From Roseihalotalea indica (GTDB taxonomy: Bacteria > Bacteroidota > Bacteroidia > Cytophagales > Cyclobacteriaceae): 64,000 nucleotides of DNA. The stretch's first letter is position 1, and each line of letters begins with the position of its first letter. Below are positions 9,619 to 18,374 of the stretch, one piece after another. The notes under the pieces are model-generated. The model was not told where the DNA came from. It saw nothing but the letters and a program-made list of their open reading frames with translations, and did not search any database. Made by a program: the position numbers and the translations under genes. The stretch is taken from assembly GCF_022458895.1 (NCBI RefSeq), contig NZ_JAINFL010000004.1:992001-1056000 (forward strand), written 5' to 3'.

Positions 9619-10782
9619 ATGGAACATACCAAAAGTAAAAAAACAAACCTGGCTTTGCTTCCCATCCTGTTCGGCTTCTTCATTATGGGAGTAGCCGATG
9701 TGGTAGGCATTTCTTCAGCCTATGTAAAGCGGGATTTTGAGTTAAGCGACGCATTGGCCAACCTGTTGCCTATGATGGTCTTCGTTTGGTTTGCTGTATT
9801 CTCCGTACCCACCGGAGTGATGATGAGCCGACTGGGGAGAAAAAACACCGTGTTAATCAGTATGGTGGTATCTCTGCTGGCATTGCTGGTTCCCCTCATT
9901 GCGTACCAGTTTTATACTGTTTTAATCGCGTTTGCCCTATTAGGTATTGGAAATACCATTTTGCAGGTAGCCATAAACCCCCTACTGACTAATGTGGTCA
10001 GGGGTGAAAAAGTGGCTAGCAGCCTAACCTTGGGGCAGTTTATCAAAGCCATCGCTTCCTTTTCAGGTCCCATCATTGCGGGGTTTGCTTCAGGAACCCT
10101 TGGGAACTGGAAACTGATATTCCCCATTTTTGCCGCAGTCACCTTACTATCTAGTATCTGGCTTTTGTTGGTACCCATTCCAAAAGAAAAAATAAGCGAA
10201 ACCCCCACCGGGTTCATGGAAAGCTTCAGTTTGCTTAAAAACCCAACCATACTGTTATACTTCTTTGCCATTGTATTACTGGTAGGCATTGATGTTGGGT
10301 TGAATACTAGTCTTCCGAAACTTCTCATGGCCCGTACCGATATGCCCATTGAGGAAGCTGGTTTAGGTACCAGCTTATATTTTGCGGCGCGTACCCTTGG
10401 CTCATTTACCGGAGCTATTTTATTGATGAAGCTATCCGGACGAAAAATGTATATCGGGAGTGCCATTTTGGGCATTGTTGCTATGACCCTGATTTTTCTG
10501 GTTACTAACTTGTGGATACTGTTTGCCCTCATTTTCTGTCTGGGACTAGCAGTTGCCAACGTATTTCCAATTGTCTTTTCCGCAGCACTTCAAAAAGACC
10601 CTCAGCATGCCAACGAGATATCAGGCTTACTAATCATGGGTGTGGCTGGTGGAGCTATTGTTCCTCCGATTATGGGCATTGTAGCCGACGCAGCCGGTCA
10701 GACGGCTTCATTGATTGTCCTGCTAATCGCCTTTATCTACCTGTTAATAAATGCCCTGCGGATGAAGGAAAAGGCTGCATAA
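9619..10782 (+). CDS. MFS sugar permease, FucP/GlcP (FHS) type
   Basis: Inner-membrane proton-coupled sugar importer of the major facilitator superfamily. The 387 residues form about twelve hydrophobic segments. The first half has the MFS loop signature MSRLGRKNTVL between segments two and three, and the N-terminus (LPILFGFFIMGVADVVG) and the GIGNTILQVAINPLL stretch resemble the fucose/glucose permease subfamily. It starts three bases after the ROK kinase stop and closes the plus-strand run that begins with the GH92 genes. It probably brings in the monosaccharide, likely mannose, released by the upstream enzymes. Substrate cannot be read from sequence. Confidence 0.87.
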   Translation: MEHTKSKKTNLALLPILFGFFIMGVADVVGISSAYVKRDFELSDALANLLPMMVFVWFAVFSVPTGVMMSRLGRKNTVLISMVVSLLALLVPLIAYQFYTVLIAFALLGIGNTILQVAINPLLTNVVRGEKVASSLTLGQFIKAIASFSGPIIAGFASGTLGNWKLIFPIFAAVTLLSSIWLLLVPIPKEKISETPTGFMESFSLLKNPTILLYFFAIVLLVGIDVGLNTSLPKLLMARTDMPIEEAGLGTSLYFAARTLGSFTGAILLMKLSGRKMYIGSAILGIVAMTLIFLVTNLWILFALIFCLGLAVANVFPIVFSAALQKDPQHANEISGLLIMGVAGGAIVPPIMGIVADAAGQTASLIVLLIAFIYLLINALRMKEKAA

Positions 10783-10854
10783 GGTTGATGACAAGTCCGT
10801 AAGCTATAAGAAAGAATTAAAATGGCTACACCTGATTACTAAGCCCCCCTTAAA

Positions 10855-11614
10855 TTACGTATCTTGAATGGTATCCCATACTCCGTGGTAGCGGATCAGT
10901 TTGTAGCGGTCGGTACGCACCCAATGCATGGTAGGCGTTTGCGGAAAATCATTCTCCCAGTAGTATTCGTAGAAGATGCGATCGCGCCAGTCTACCTCTT
11001 CGCCTTTCAGGATCGGCAGGATGGACTGTCCCTGCATCTGCTCCGGTTTCTGCACCCCAGCTACTTCCAGAATGGTCGGAGCCACATCAATGTTCTGGAT
11101 CATCTTATCAATTACCTGATCTCCCTCCAATACCTTGGGGTACCGTACTAAAAATGGCACCTTCACCGACTCTTCGTAAAAATGCCGTTTGTTAATCAGA
11201 CCGTGTTCACCGAAGGAGAAGCCGTTGTCGCCCATGTAGATTACCAGAGTAGACTCGGCCAGTCCTTGCTCTTCCAGGTAGTCCATTACTGCCCCTACGC
11301 TCTCGTCTACAGCCAGCAGTGTTTCACAGTAGCGCTTGTAGAAAGTTTCAAAGTCCATGCTGCCGTGGTACATATAGTCTACCCCGTGCCAGTTCTCTCG
11401 CTGCATCTTCTGCCAGTCGGGAGTGCGGTTCTCTCTGTAGTAATCCTCATCCCGGACCGGCTCCACAAAAGCCGTAGCGTTCGCCGCTCTTTCGTACAAA
11501 TAACCCTGGGGGTAATCTACCTGATCTTCTACCTCATTGCTGGTGCCGGTATAGCGGGGCAGGCCGTAAGGATTGTAAGCTGAAAAGTAGGCAGGTTGCG
11601 AGTAAAAAAATATG
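10855..11614 (-). pseudogene. Sulfatase remnant, truncated at both ends
   Basis: Reading the minus strand from just after an in-frame TGA near 11617 gives SQPAYFSAYNPYGLPRY, then a clear central-to-late sulfatase region: the metal-site stretch YMGDNGFSFGEHGL, then NKRHFYEESVKVP and IQNIDVAPTILEVAG. The N-terminal half with DD metal ligands and the Cys motif is absent, so no active site can form. The C-terminus also stops early: after RTDRYKLIRYHGVWDT the family normally continues with an ELYD motif, but here two further codons lead to a stop at 10855. There is no signal peptide. An internal ATG gives a 214-codon open frame, but I regard it as a decayed gene. The kept part resembles arylsulfatases, unlike the S1_16-like remnant at 12.7-13.6 kb. 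Confidence 0.8.
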
Positions 11615-11647
11615 ATTCATGAGTAATAGGTTGTTGTTAGAATTTTG

Positions 11648-11661
11648 GGGGTTATAACCCC
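11648..11661. repeat. 14-bp perfect palindrome
   Basis: GGGGTTATAACCCC is a perfect palindrome between the sulfatase remnant and the downstream hairpin. It may be part of a terminator region or a scar at the deletion edge. No function is assigned. Confidence 0.5.
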
Positions 11662-11670
11662 AGGATGAGT

Positions 11671-11703
11671 AAGAATAAAACTCCCTGGAGTATCACCTCC
11701 AGG
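11671..11703 (-). terminator. Rho-independent terminator after the sugar isomerase gene
   Basis: On the minus strand CCTGGAG, loop GTGATA and CTCCAGG (11684-11703) form a seven-base-pair perfect stem, followed by GAGTTTTATTCTT. It lies about 30 bases past the stop of the isomerase/epimerase gene. The plus strand also has a T-rich run after the hairpin, so it may work in both directions. Confidence 0.65.
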
Positions 11704-11732
11704 AAGATTATTTTTATCTTAGAACCAATGGC

Positions 11733-12602
11733 TTAGTTAAAACCAATCTCCTTGAGTGCTTCGTGACTGATAGTGATGGCTTCCAGGGGTTCCATACCAT
11801 CAAAGGTCTGGTCTTGCTCAACGATGTAGTTCTCCATGCCGGACAGATCTTTTTTCGCCAGAATTCTTTGAAAGTCAATCGTACCTTCTCCCACTGGGGC
11901 AAACCTTCCTTCTTTATCCATGTCTTTCACATGCCAGAGTTTAAAGCGACCAGGATACTTCTCGAAGTACGCCACCGGATCAGCTCCCGCTTTAGTCACC
12001 CAGTACAGGTCCATTTGAAAATTCACGTTGGCCGGGTCTAAGTTTTCGAGCATATAATCGATGGGGATGATCCCGTTTTTGTTTTTCATAAACTCAAAAT
12101 GATGATTGTGATATAGAAACTGTAAGCCCGACGCAGTACACTTCTCTCCGATTACGCTCAGCACATGTACGAGTGAATCAACGTTATCCGTCATTGAGAT
12201 ACTTTGAGTGGCCTGATCGTATTTGAACATGCCCATGGGGGGTACCGGAGCTACAAAATATTTAAACCCCGCAGTTTTTACATCTTTAATCAGTTGGTCG
12301 GCATTATCCAGGGTGACCGATCCCATATGGACGCTGAGCGGAATCATTCCTAGCTTCTTCAGTTCTTTTTTAAAGGCTTTGGGCGACATACCATAAAATT
12401 TACCATCCTCGTAATTCACTGCTTCTACATACTTATACCCAATATCCGCCACCTTTTCCAGCGTTTCCTGGGGCTCAGTACCCATTTGATCCCGGACGGT
12501 GTAGAGGGTCATTCCACCGAACTTATCCTGAGCGAAACCAGGTAAGCCTATGGATACCAGGATGGTCATTACAAAAAATTGTAGGCAAAAAATCTTTTTC
12601 AT
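11733..12602 (-). CDS. Sugar phosphate isomerase/epimerase-like TIM-barrel protein, exported
   Basis: The xylose-isomerase-like TIM-barrel family (AP endonuclease 2 fold) includes isomerases, epimerases and keto-sugar hydratases. I chose the ATG at 12602 because it begins a good signal peptide (MKKIFCLQFFVMTILVSIG, cut after GFA); a longer frame to 12734 adds 44 implausible residues. The 289-residue protein carries the family pattern: YTVRDQM near the mature start, SVHMGS, FLYHNHHFEF (His-rich metal-site strand), FQMDLYWVTKAG and LWHVKDMD. Export is common among Bacteroidota members. It stands between two sulfatase remnants yet is intact. The exact reaction is unknown. Confidence 0.85.
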   Translation of the reverse strand: MKKIFCLQFFVMTILVSIGLPGFAQDKFGGMTLYTVRDQMGTEPQETLEKVADIGYKYVEAVNYEDGKFYGMSPKAFKKELKKLGMIPLSVHMGSVTLDNADQLIKDVKTAGFKYFVAPVPPMGMFKYDQATQSISMTDNVDSLVHVLSVIGEKCTASGLQFLYHNHHFEFMKNKNGIIPIDYMLENLDPANVNFQMDLYWVTKAGADPVAYFEKYPGRFKLWHVKDMDKEGRFAPVGEGTIDFQRILAKKDLSGMENYIVEQDQTFDGMEPLEAITISHEALKEIGFN

Positions 12603-12687
12603 CGTGTTGTACTTAAATAGGTTAGAATTATGTCCAATGTTGGTGTTATAAAAATAGCAGTAATATCTTTTTGTTTGATGAAAAAAA

Positions 12688-13625
12688 TTATGGCCCACTA
12701 GTACCACCCCGTTTTTGAGGCATAGGCACCTCATTCTCTTGCAACCACTTCTCTAGCTGAGTTTGTAATTTTGTGCGAACCTCTGGTTGTGACTGGGCAA
12801 GATCCTGCTGCTCACTCATGTCCTGATCCAGGTTATACAGTTCCACCCGATTGGTTTCGTAAAACTTGATCAGCTTCCACGGCCCTTGTCGGATCACACT
12901 GACCGGCCCGGTTCGCCAGGCGACATTGGGATAGCCGGGAAAATGCCAGTAGAGAAATTCGCGGTCAAGACAGCTATCCGGTTTTTGAAACAAAGACATC
13001 AAACTCACTCCATCCAGCAGATAGCCCTTCGGCTTTTCAGCCCCGGCAGCTTCCAGAAAGGTGGGGTAAAAATCGATGCCGATCACCGGTTCTTCACTTT
13101 GAGAGCCGGATTCAATGACTGCCGGCCAGCGGATAATCAGCGGTACTCGAATGCCCCCTTCGTAATAGGTAGTTTTTCCCCCTTTCAATGGAGAGTTATC
13201 GGTAATGTTATCTTCTTCATGATTAAGATAACCGTATCCTCCTACTCCACCGTTGTCGGAATAAAAGATAAAAATAGTGTTTTCGGCAATCCCAAGCTCA
13301 TCCAGTTTATCCATCAGTTGCCCAACCCCACTATCCAAAGACTCGATCATGGCTGCATACACCGGATTGTTATGACCTTTCTCGCCTTCCTTCTGCTGAT
13401 ACTTTTTTACCAGATGTTCCGGTGCCTGCAACGGAGTGTGAGGAGTGTAATACGACAGTTGTAAATAAAACAGATGGCTCTGATGTTCTTCTATGAACTC
13501 GGCAGCTTTCCGGGTTAAATAATCCGTCAGATATTCCCCTTCTTCTGCATCATGGATGTAAGGGTTATTGTTGGGCTGATAATACCCTCCTTCCCATCCT
13601 CCGGGATTACCGGCCAGTTGCTGAT
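12688..13625 (-). pseudogene. Sulfatase (S1_16-like) lacking its N-terminal part
   Basis: The frame shows the C-terminal two-thirds of an exported sulfatase: EGEYLTDYLTRKAAEF, YYTPHTPLQAP, the metal site FYSDNGGVGGYG, KGGKTTYYEGGIRVPL and a complete end (RQGPWKLIKF, ELYNLDQDMSEQ). The N-terminal part, with the signal peptide, DD metal ligands and the formylglycine cysteine motif, is missing. Upstream of about 13610-13625 the same strand reads as a TauE/SafE permease in another frame, so the two truncated genes are joined directly. The open frame continues to 13755 only as an out-of-frame reading of the permease. The stretch CTGGCCGGTAAT at the junction fits both genes, which suggests deletion through short homology. 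Certainly non-functional as a sulfatase. Confidence 0.85.
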
Positions 13626-14360
13626 TCCCGCCAAGAGGGTGAAGATACCGGAAGCAGTAAGCGTTACTAGAAATTCCGCTGCATTGACGGAACCGATGGT
13701 AGTTCGGGGCTGGATTCCTGCCCTTACAAAGGTGGTAGTCACCAAAGGCCCCCAACCACCGCCGCCTGAAGCGTCTACGAAGCCTCCGAACAAAGCCAGC
13801 CAGTGCACTCGGCGCGGTTGCTTTTTAAACGCAATAACTTTTCGATTGGCTTTTCTGATAATTACAAACCCCATAAGCAGAAGATAAACCGCTACAACAG
13901 GCTTCATCATTTCACTATCTAACGAGGTGAGCAGGTAAGCCCCGATGATTGCCCCAATAACTCCCAGAATAGCCAGACGCCATAGCAATTATTTGTTTAC
14001 ATTTCCTAGTTTCCAGTGAGAAAGTCCTGAAATTCCGGTAGTCACTACCTCTGCCACATGAACACTGGCCCTAGCCATCAGTGGGGAAACCCCGATACTA
14101 ATCAGGCACGAGGTCGAGCTTACTCCATAAGCCATTCCCAGTGCCCCATCAATTATTTGAGCGGTGAAACCTACCAGAAGATACAGCGCAAAGTCCTCGT
14201 TCAGAAAGTCCTTTAAGATGCTATTGGCCAACGTAATCTCTGTAAACAAGCTAAACAGCATTAGATCAGGTAAAAAAATACCCGCTAATAATAAAAATAG
14301 CAGTAGGTATCCTCGCAGCAGGTTTTTAAAAGAGATTGAAGAGGCAGATTGGCTTTCCAT
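13605..14360 (-). pseudogene. TauE/SafE (TSUP) family sulfite/organosulfonate permease, broken
   Basis: TSUP permeases move sulfite or sulfur-containing anions. The frame starts at ATG 14360 and reads as a normal member (AQIIDGALGMAYGVSSTS, ARASVHVAEVVTTGISG, HWKLGNVNK), then hits TAA at 13991-13989. In the same frame it continues with LLWRLAILGVIGAIIGAYLLT, GGFVDASGGGGWGPLVTT and ASGIFTLLAGISNWPVI, the expected second half. The family commonly has a lysine where the stop is, so AAA to TAA would explain it. After NWPVI the sequence changes into the sulfatase remnant, so the last membrane segments are lost. Two separate lesions make this a pseudogene; reinitiation at the TTG after the stop would still give a truncated product. 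Sulfatase neighbours fit a former role in exporting sulfur anions. Confidence 0.85.
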
Positions 14361-14407
14361 ACATTCGTTAGTATTAATATTTTATCAGAGTTGGAACCGC
14401 TTGGCAA

Positions 14408-15736
14408 TTACGTTGAAATCAGCTTGGCACCCGCAAGCTGGGGGACCAGCCGATGGATGATGCCCAGTGCCAGCAGATAGGCACTGCTGGCGTAGATAAA
14501 AATCGGCAGATAGCCTACCGCATTCACAATATAACCAGTATACAGCGTCAGCAGGGCTCCGCTGATCGCACCCGCCAGTCCTCCGATACCCACCACCGAA
14601 GCCACCGCTCTTTTCGGGAACATATCTCCCACAATACTGTAGAGGTTGGCCGAGAAACCCTGATGAGCCGCGGTAGCGATGGCAATCAACATAATGGCTA
14701 TTACCAGACTGTGGATAGTAGACGCAAAAAATACGGGTACTACCGTCAGCCCACAAATCAGCATGGTTGTTTTCCGGGCTCGATTGACCGACCACCCCTG
14801 CTTGATCAGGCGGGACGACAGCCAACCGTAGAAGATGCTACCGACGTCCGAAACCAAGTAAATAATGATAAAAGGCAGGCCTACCGACTGTAGATCAAGC
14901 TTCTGATCCAGCGTATCGTTCTCGGTAAAGAAAGAAGGCAGCCAGAACAGAAACAGAAACCATACGCAGTCGGTAAAAAACTTGCCTAGGGCGAACGCCC
15001 AGGTTTGCGGGTAGCGAAATAGTCTGCCCCAGGAAACCCTTCCACCCTTTTCATCTACGGCCTCTTCCTGATCGCTATGGATATAGTCTAACTCCTCAGG
15101 GGCAATGTTAGGATGGTCCTCCGGTTTTTTGTAGGTTCTTAACCAGAAGATCAGCAGTACAAAACCAATCGTTCCTGTAATGATAAAAGAGGATTGCCAG
15201 CCCAGATGGGTAATGAGCCAGGGGATACACAAGGCCGTAAGGATAACCCCAACGTTCGTTCCCGCATTAAAAATACCGGTAGCAAACGATCGTTCTTTTT
15301 TAGGAAACCACTCCGATACTGATTTGATGCTGGAGGGAAAGTTACCGGACTCACCCAATCCCAGCAGAAAGCGCATCCCCAGCAGCATGCTGAGGGAACT
15401 AATCAACCCCGTCCCTACCGCGGCGATGTTCCACAGCGTGATGGCTGAGGCAAAGCCTCGGCGGGTTCCTACCTGATCGATAAACCAGCCTACCACCACA
15501 AAACCAATCCCGTAGGCTATTTTGAAAGCGGCATCAATAGAACCTTTGGCGGCGTTAAATGCCTGCTGATCTTGGGGAGAAATGGGTACTCCTTCGGGAA
15601 TATCCATCATATCCCGCTGAAACTTCTCATCAATCACCGTGAAAGAGATCACCTGACGATCGATGTAATTGACGGTAGTGATAAAAAACAGTAGCGCCAG
15701 AATACGCCACCGATAGCCTCGTGGAATCAGGTTCAT
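14408..15736 (-). CDS. MFS permease, ACS family (hexuronate/organic-anion type)
   Basis: Inner-membrane anion:cation symporter family transporter, about twelve hydrophobic segments, 442 residues from ATG 15736 (an in-frame ATG at 15754 would add six). The opening GYRWRILALLFFITTVNYIDRQ is typical of ExuT/GarP-like proteins, as are RFLLGLGESGNFPSSIKSVSEWFP and the Bacteroidota form with a long loop between segments seven and eight. Known members import glucuronate, galacturonate, galactonate and similar acids. Presence here beside sulfatase remnants and across from mannosidases makes a uronic-acid-containing glycan plausible. Substrate is inferred only. Confidence 0.85.
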   Translation of the reverse strand: MNLIPRGYRWRILALLFFITTVNYIDRQVISFTVIDEKFQRDMMDIPEGVPISPQDQQAFNAAKGSIDAAFKIAYGIGFVVVGWFIDQVGTRRGFASAITLWNIAAVGTGLISSLSMLLGMRFLLGLGESGNFPSSIKSVSEWFPKKERSFATGIFNAGTNVGVILTALCIPWLITHLGWQSSFIITGTIGFVLLIFWLRTYKKPEDHPNIAPEELDYIHSDQEEAVDEKGGRVSWGRLFRYPQTWAFALGKFFTDCVWFLFLFWLPSFFTENDTLDQKLDLQSVGLPFIIIYLVSDVGSIFYGWLSSRLIKQGWSVNRARKTTMLICGLTVVPVFFASTIHSLVIAIMLIAIATAAHQGFSANLYSIVGDMFPKRAVASVVGIGGLAGAISGALLTLYTGYIVNAVGYLPIFIYASSAYLLALGIIHRLVPQLAGAKLIST

Positions 15737-15861
15737 AGGCAGAAAGCGCCCCATGAGAGCCCGGTTAACTGCACCATTTTACAGTATACTTTTACCGAAT
15801 AAACTGGAAGGTTACTCCAGAAATCATTTCTCCATATATTTACCCGGTAGAGGTATAGGTC

Positions 15862-16038
15862 TTACTTAAATTCTTTCTTTACGTCATGTAGAGCATCCTG
15901 AAAGTTAGCCAGGGCTTTGCGTAGACTTTGATAGAATTTAGGAATGGCTTTAACTCCAAAAAAGATGTAGATCGTAAACAGGATAATGAATAGCTCCCAG
16001 CCACTGATATTATCCAACATTAAGAAATTGAACAGCAT
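15862..16038 (-). CDS. Small TatA/MttA-like protein
   Basis: A 58-codon frame (ATG 16038, alternative ATG 16020) that reads MLDNISGWELFIILFTIY then FFGVKAIPKFYQSLRKAL and ends ANFQDALHDVKKEFK. One N-terminal membrane segment, a Phe-Gly hinge, and an amphipathic helix with basic residues are the plan of twin-arginine translocase TatA/E subunits. The usual FGxKKxPEL motif is altered (FGVKAIPKF) and the acidic tail is very short. No TatC is nearby. It could be a genuine minimal pore subunit or a diverged paralogue. The gene lies upstream of the ACS permease on the same strand, with about 125 bases between. Confidence 0.7.
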   Translation of the reverse strand: MLFNFLMLDNISGWELFIILFTIYIFFGVKAIPKFYQSLRKALANFQDALHDVKKEFK

Positions 16039-16419
16039 AGGCGTACGGGATAGATATTCCCGCTCTCTACGAAAGTTTAGCCGGAAATATCGGTAATTTT
16101 TCGGGATAAAAATGCATACTAGTCCGGCAATATTTTTACAATCCTGAGAGCGTTCAAGTTCTTATTAACGAATAAAATAGTGAAGAAGCGGTAAGTGGAA
16201 AACAGAGTCCATAAGCTGCTGGTTACAGGTTTAAAGTTGTGCTTGCCAGAGCCTGCAACATTCAACCTTTACTTCGTCACTAGTCTCTTCTAAAAGCCCA
16301 CTCGTCAAATCTTTCTTGATCGCACTTAGCACTCTATCAACCATTTCTGCGATGAAGAACTAACAGTCCGTCGCCACAAGGGCTACCGGCTCGATTGGTA
16401 TCAAACTGGAAGTTAAACA
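16039..16419. other. Intergenic stretch without a convincing gene
   Basis: 381 bases between the TatA-like gene and the CNNM protein gene. A minus-strand frame of 34 codons starting MVDRVLSAIKKDLTSG is visible but too short to support. Bases 16221-16238 carry GGTTACAGGTTTAAAGTT, which recurs exactly at 35166-35183. Confidence 0.6.
16221..16238 (+). repeat. Dispersed 18-bp intergenic repeat, copy 1
   Basis: GGTTACAGGTTTAAAGTT is identical to 35166-35183, in another intergenic space nearly 19 kb away. Similar GGTTA/AGGTTTAAAG-rich strings are common between genes in some Bacteroidota. Confidence 0.6.
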
Positions 16420-17733
16420 CTATATAAGGTCAATAGCCTCTCTGTACTCAGCAGAGGGATCATTCATGGTGAGAATCACCTTATCAATACGATGTCCATC
16501 CAGATCAACAATTTCAAGGTTGTAACCGTGGTAATCAAATCGCTCACCGGTATCAGGTATTTTGCTGAGGTGATCGATAATAAAGCCACCCAAAGTCGTA
16601 AAATGCTCGCTGTTTTCCGGAATAAACTCATTTTCCAGGTATATATTTAATTCATGGATGGTAATGCTGCCACTTACCAGGTAGGAAGCATCGTTTCTTT
16701 TCACAAATTCCGGTTCATCCACTTCATCCAGGTCCGGCAAATCACCTACAATCCCTTCCATCAAATCGTGTAATGTCACAATACCTTCCATCAGTCCAAA
16801 TTCATCCACCACCACGGCCATATATTGCTTGTGTTTTTTGAAGAGCGTCAGTACATCCAGAGCATACATCGTTTCCGGTACATACAGCGGCGTTTTTAAA
16901 ATGTCTGCCCATCGGAATCCTGCCTGGGGTTGCTGCTCGAAGAAATCTTTGGCCGCCAGTATCCCCAGTATATTATCTATCGTAGCGTCACAGACCAAAA
17001 ACCGGGAATGAGCACTATTCTTAAGCAACCCAAGAATTTCTTCCAGCGATTGATTACTATCAATCCATTCTACTTCCGTACGGTGGGTTTGCAGATTTCG
17101 GGCGCGTTGCTCAGTAAAAACAAAGAGATTTTGGTGCATCTGGCTTTCCTCTCGTTCAATGACTCCCTCATTTCCGGCTGATTTAAGCAGATGCCGGAGT
17201 TCCTCCTCAGTCATGCTTTGCTCCTGGCTATCTTTCACCCCAACGATTCTCAAGAAAAACGTCGTCGAGATAGAAAGCAGTTTGACGATGGGATAGGTCA
17301 GCCGCGTAAAATATTTGATTAGAGGGGCAACAATGAGGGCCACGGTTTCCGGGTTTTTTAAAGCAAAGGTTTTAGGAATCAGCTCTCCGATGACAATGGT
17401 GAAATAGGTAATCGCGCCGATGATGAGCGTAATAGAGAGCCCTTCGGCATAAGGTGCCAACAGGGGGATCTTTTTCAATAAGGGTTCTACATCGTCGGAG
17501 AGGGCTGCCCCCCCGTAAGCACCCGCTACCACCCCGATCAGGGTAATACCTACCTGAATGGAAGATAGAAAGTTTTCCGGCTCCTTCAGCAAATCAAGAA
17601 CGATTCTGGCACTCATGCTACCCTTCTGAGCTTTTTGCTCAATCCGGTTTTTCTTTAAAGAAACCAGCGCAATTTCGGAAAGCGCAAAGATGCCATTGAT
17701 TAAGGTCAGGATAAAAAGTATGAGTATTTCCAT
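16420..17733 (-). CDS. CNNM/CorC (HlyC) family membrane protein
   Basis: The 437 residues show the three-part plan of the CNNM/HlyC/CorC family, linked to Mg2+ and other cation handling: an N-terminal DUF21 membrane region (about 1-190, opening with FALSEIALVSLKKNRIE and ending EELIPKTFALKNP), a CBS-domain pair (about 200-330, SRFLVCDATIDNILGILAAKDFF and VVDEFGLMEGIVTLHDLMEGIVG), and a C-terminal CorC/HlyC domain (about 345-430, LGGFIIDHLSKIPDTGE and FDYHGYNLEIVDLDG). It is full length. The older label hemolysin is misleading. It stands alone on the minus strand with long intergenic flanks. Confidence 0.93.
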   Translation of the reverse strand: MEILILFILTLINGIFALSEIALVSLKKNRIEQKAQKGSMSARIVLDLLKEPENFLSSIQVGITLIGVVAGAYGGAALSDDVEPLLKKIPLLAPYAEGLSITLIIGAITYFTIVIGELIPKTFALKNPETVALIVAPLIKYFTRLTYPIVKLLSISTTFFLRIVGVKDSQEQSMTEEELRHLLKSAGNEGVIEREESQMHQNLFVFTEQRARNLQTHRTEVEWIDSNQSLEEILGLLKNSAHSRFLVCDATIDNILGILAAKDFFEQQPQAGFRWADILKTPLYVPETMYALDVLTLFKKHKQYMAVVVDEFGLMEGIVTLHDLMEGIVGDLPDLDEVDEPEFVKRNDASYLVSGSITIHELNIYLENEFIPENSEHFTTLGGFIIDHLSKIPDTGERFDYHGYNLEIVDLDGHRIDKVILTMNDPSAEYREAIDLI

Positions 17734-18374
17734 AGATCAATTAGCAAAAATCCCGGATACGCCTTAGGCAACCTGGGGGTAAAGTGTAGTATGATCCACT
17801 GATGGCTGAGTCACCAAAAAAATCTCAGTGGATGATGCAAATAAAGTTAGGAGTTACGCATAGTCATTTTGCAAACAGAAAATGTGCGTAGGGCGGGAAA
17901 AATCGCGCTTGCTGCGCAGCTTTTGTGTGCATGGCTATTATTTTTCCTTGATTTCTTTGGCGGCTGCCGTGCAGTTACTTTTTTGATCAAGCAAGAAAGT
18001 AACGAGACAACTAAGTTGCTTCTGCGTCAAAACAACCATTTTGCTAGCAGACTGCGAACTCCTATAAAGTATACGCTTTTCCTACGAAAATAGTAAAAAG
18101 AAAAAAGCATTCCACTTATTGATTTCTTTTCTTTCAGTGATACTTATAGATTCTTTAAAACGCTCGTACAATGATTTTGATCGCTCAGGCTAGGCTTATG
18201 AATTCCCTTCAACAATATCAATTTACTAACATAAAATCGCCTCAGGGTTATCAATATCACTGCAAATAATATTCATATGACCAGCCCAAAGTTTAGCTGT
18301 TTGATTACAGATTTCGTATACGATTCAAGCGAACTTGTAGCCTTACTAACTTTTTACGGTTCATCCGCTATTGC
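17734..18374. other. 641-base region with no supported gene
   Basis: Separates the divergent CNNM protein and dicarboxylate symporter genes. The longest plus-strand frame (17869-18093) has low-complexity content and no recognisable domain, so I do not call it. An inverted repeat GTTACTTT/AAAGTAAC with a 14-base loop sits at 17974-18003. The promoters of both flanking genes should lie here, but no clear TAnnTTTG box was found. Confidence 0.6.
17974..18003. repeat. Inverted repeat with 8-bp arms
   Basis: GTTACTTT at 17974-17981 pairs with AAAGTAAC at 17996-18003. The loop contains the palindrome TTGATCAA. No T-tract of terminator quality follows on either strand, so its role is unknown. Confidence 0.5.

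Noticed and set aside
17869..18093. 74-codon plus-strand frame in the 17.7-18.4 kb gap
   Set aside because: Low-complexity content, no homologous domain and an inverted repeat inside; probably non-coding.
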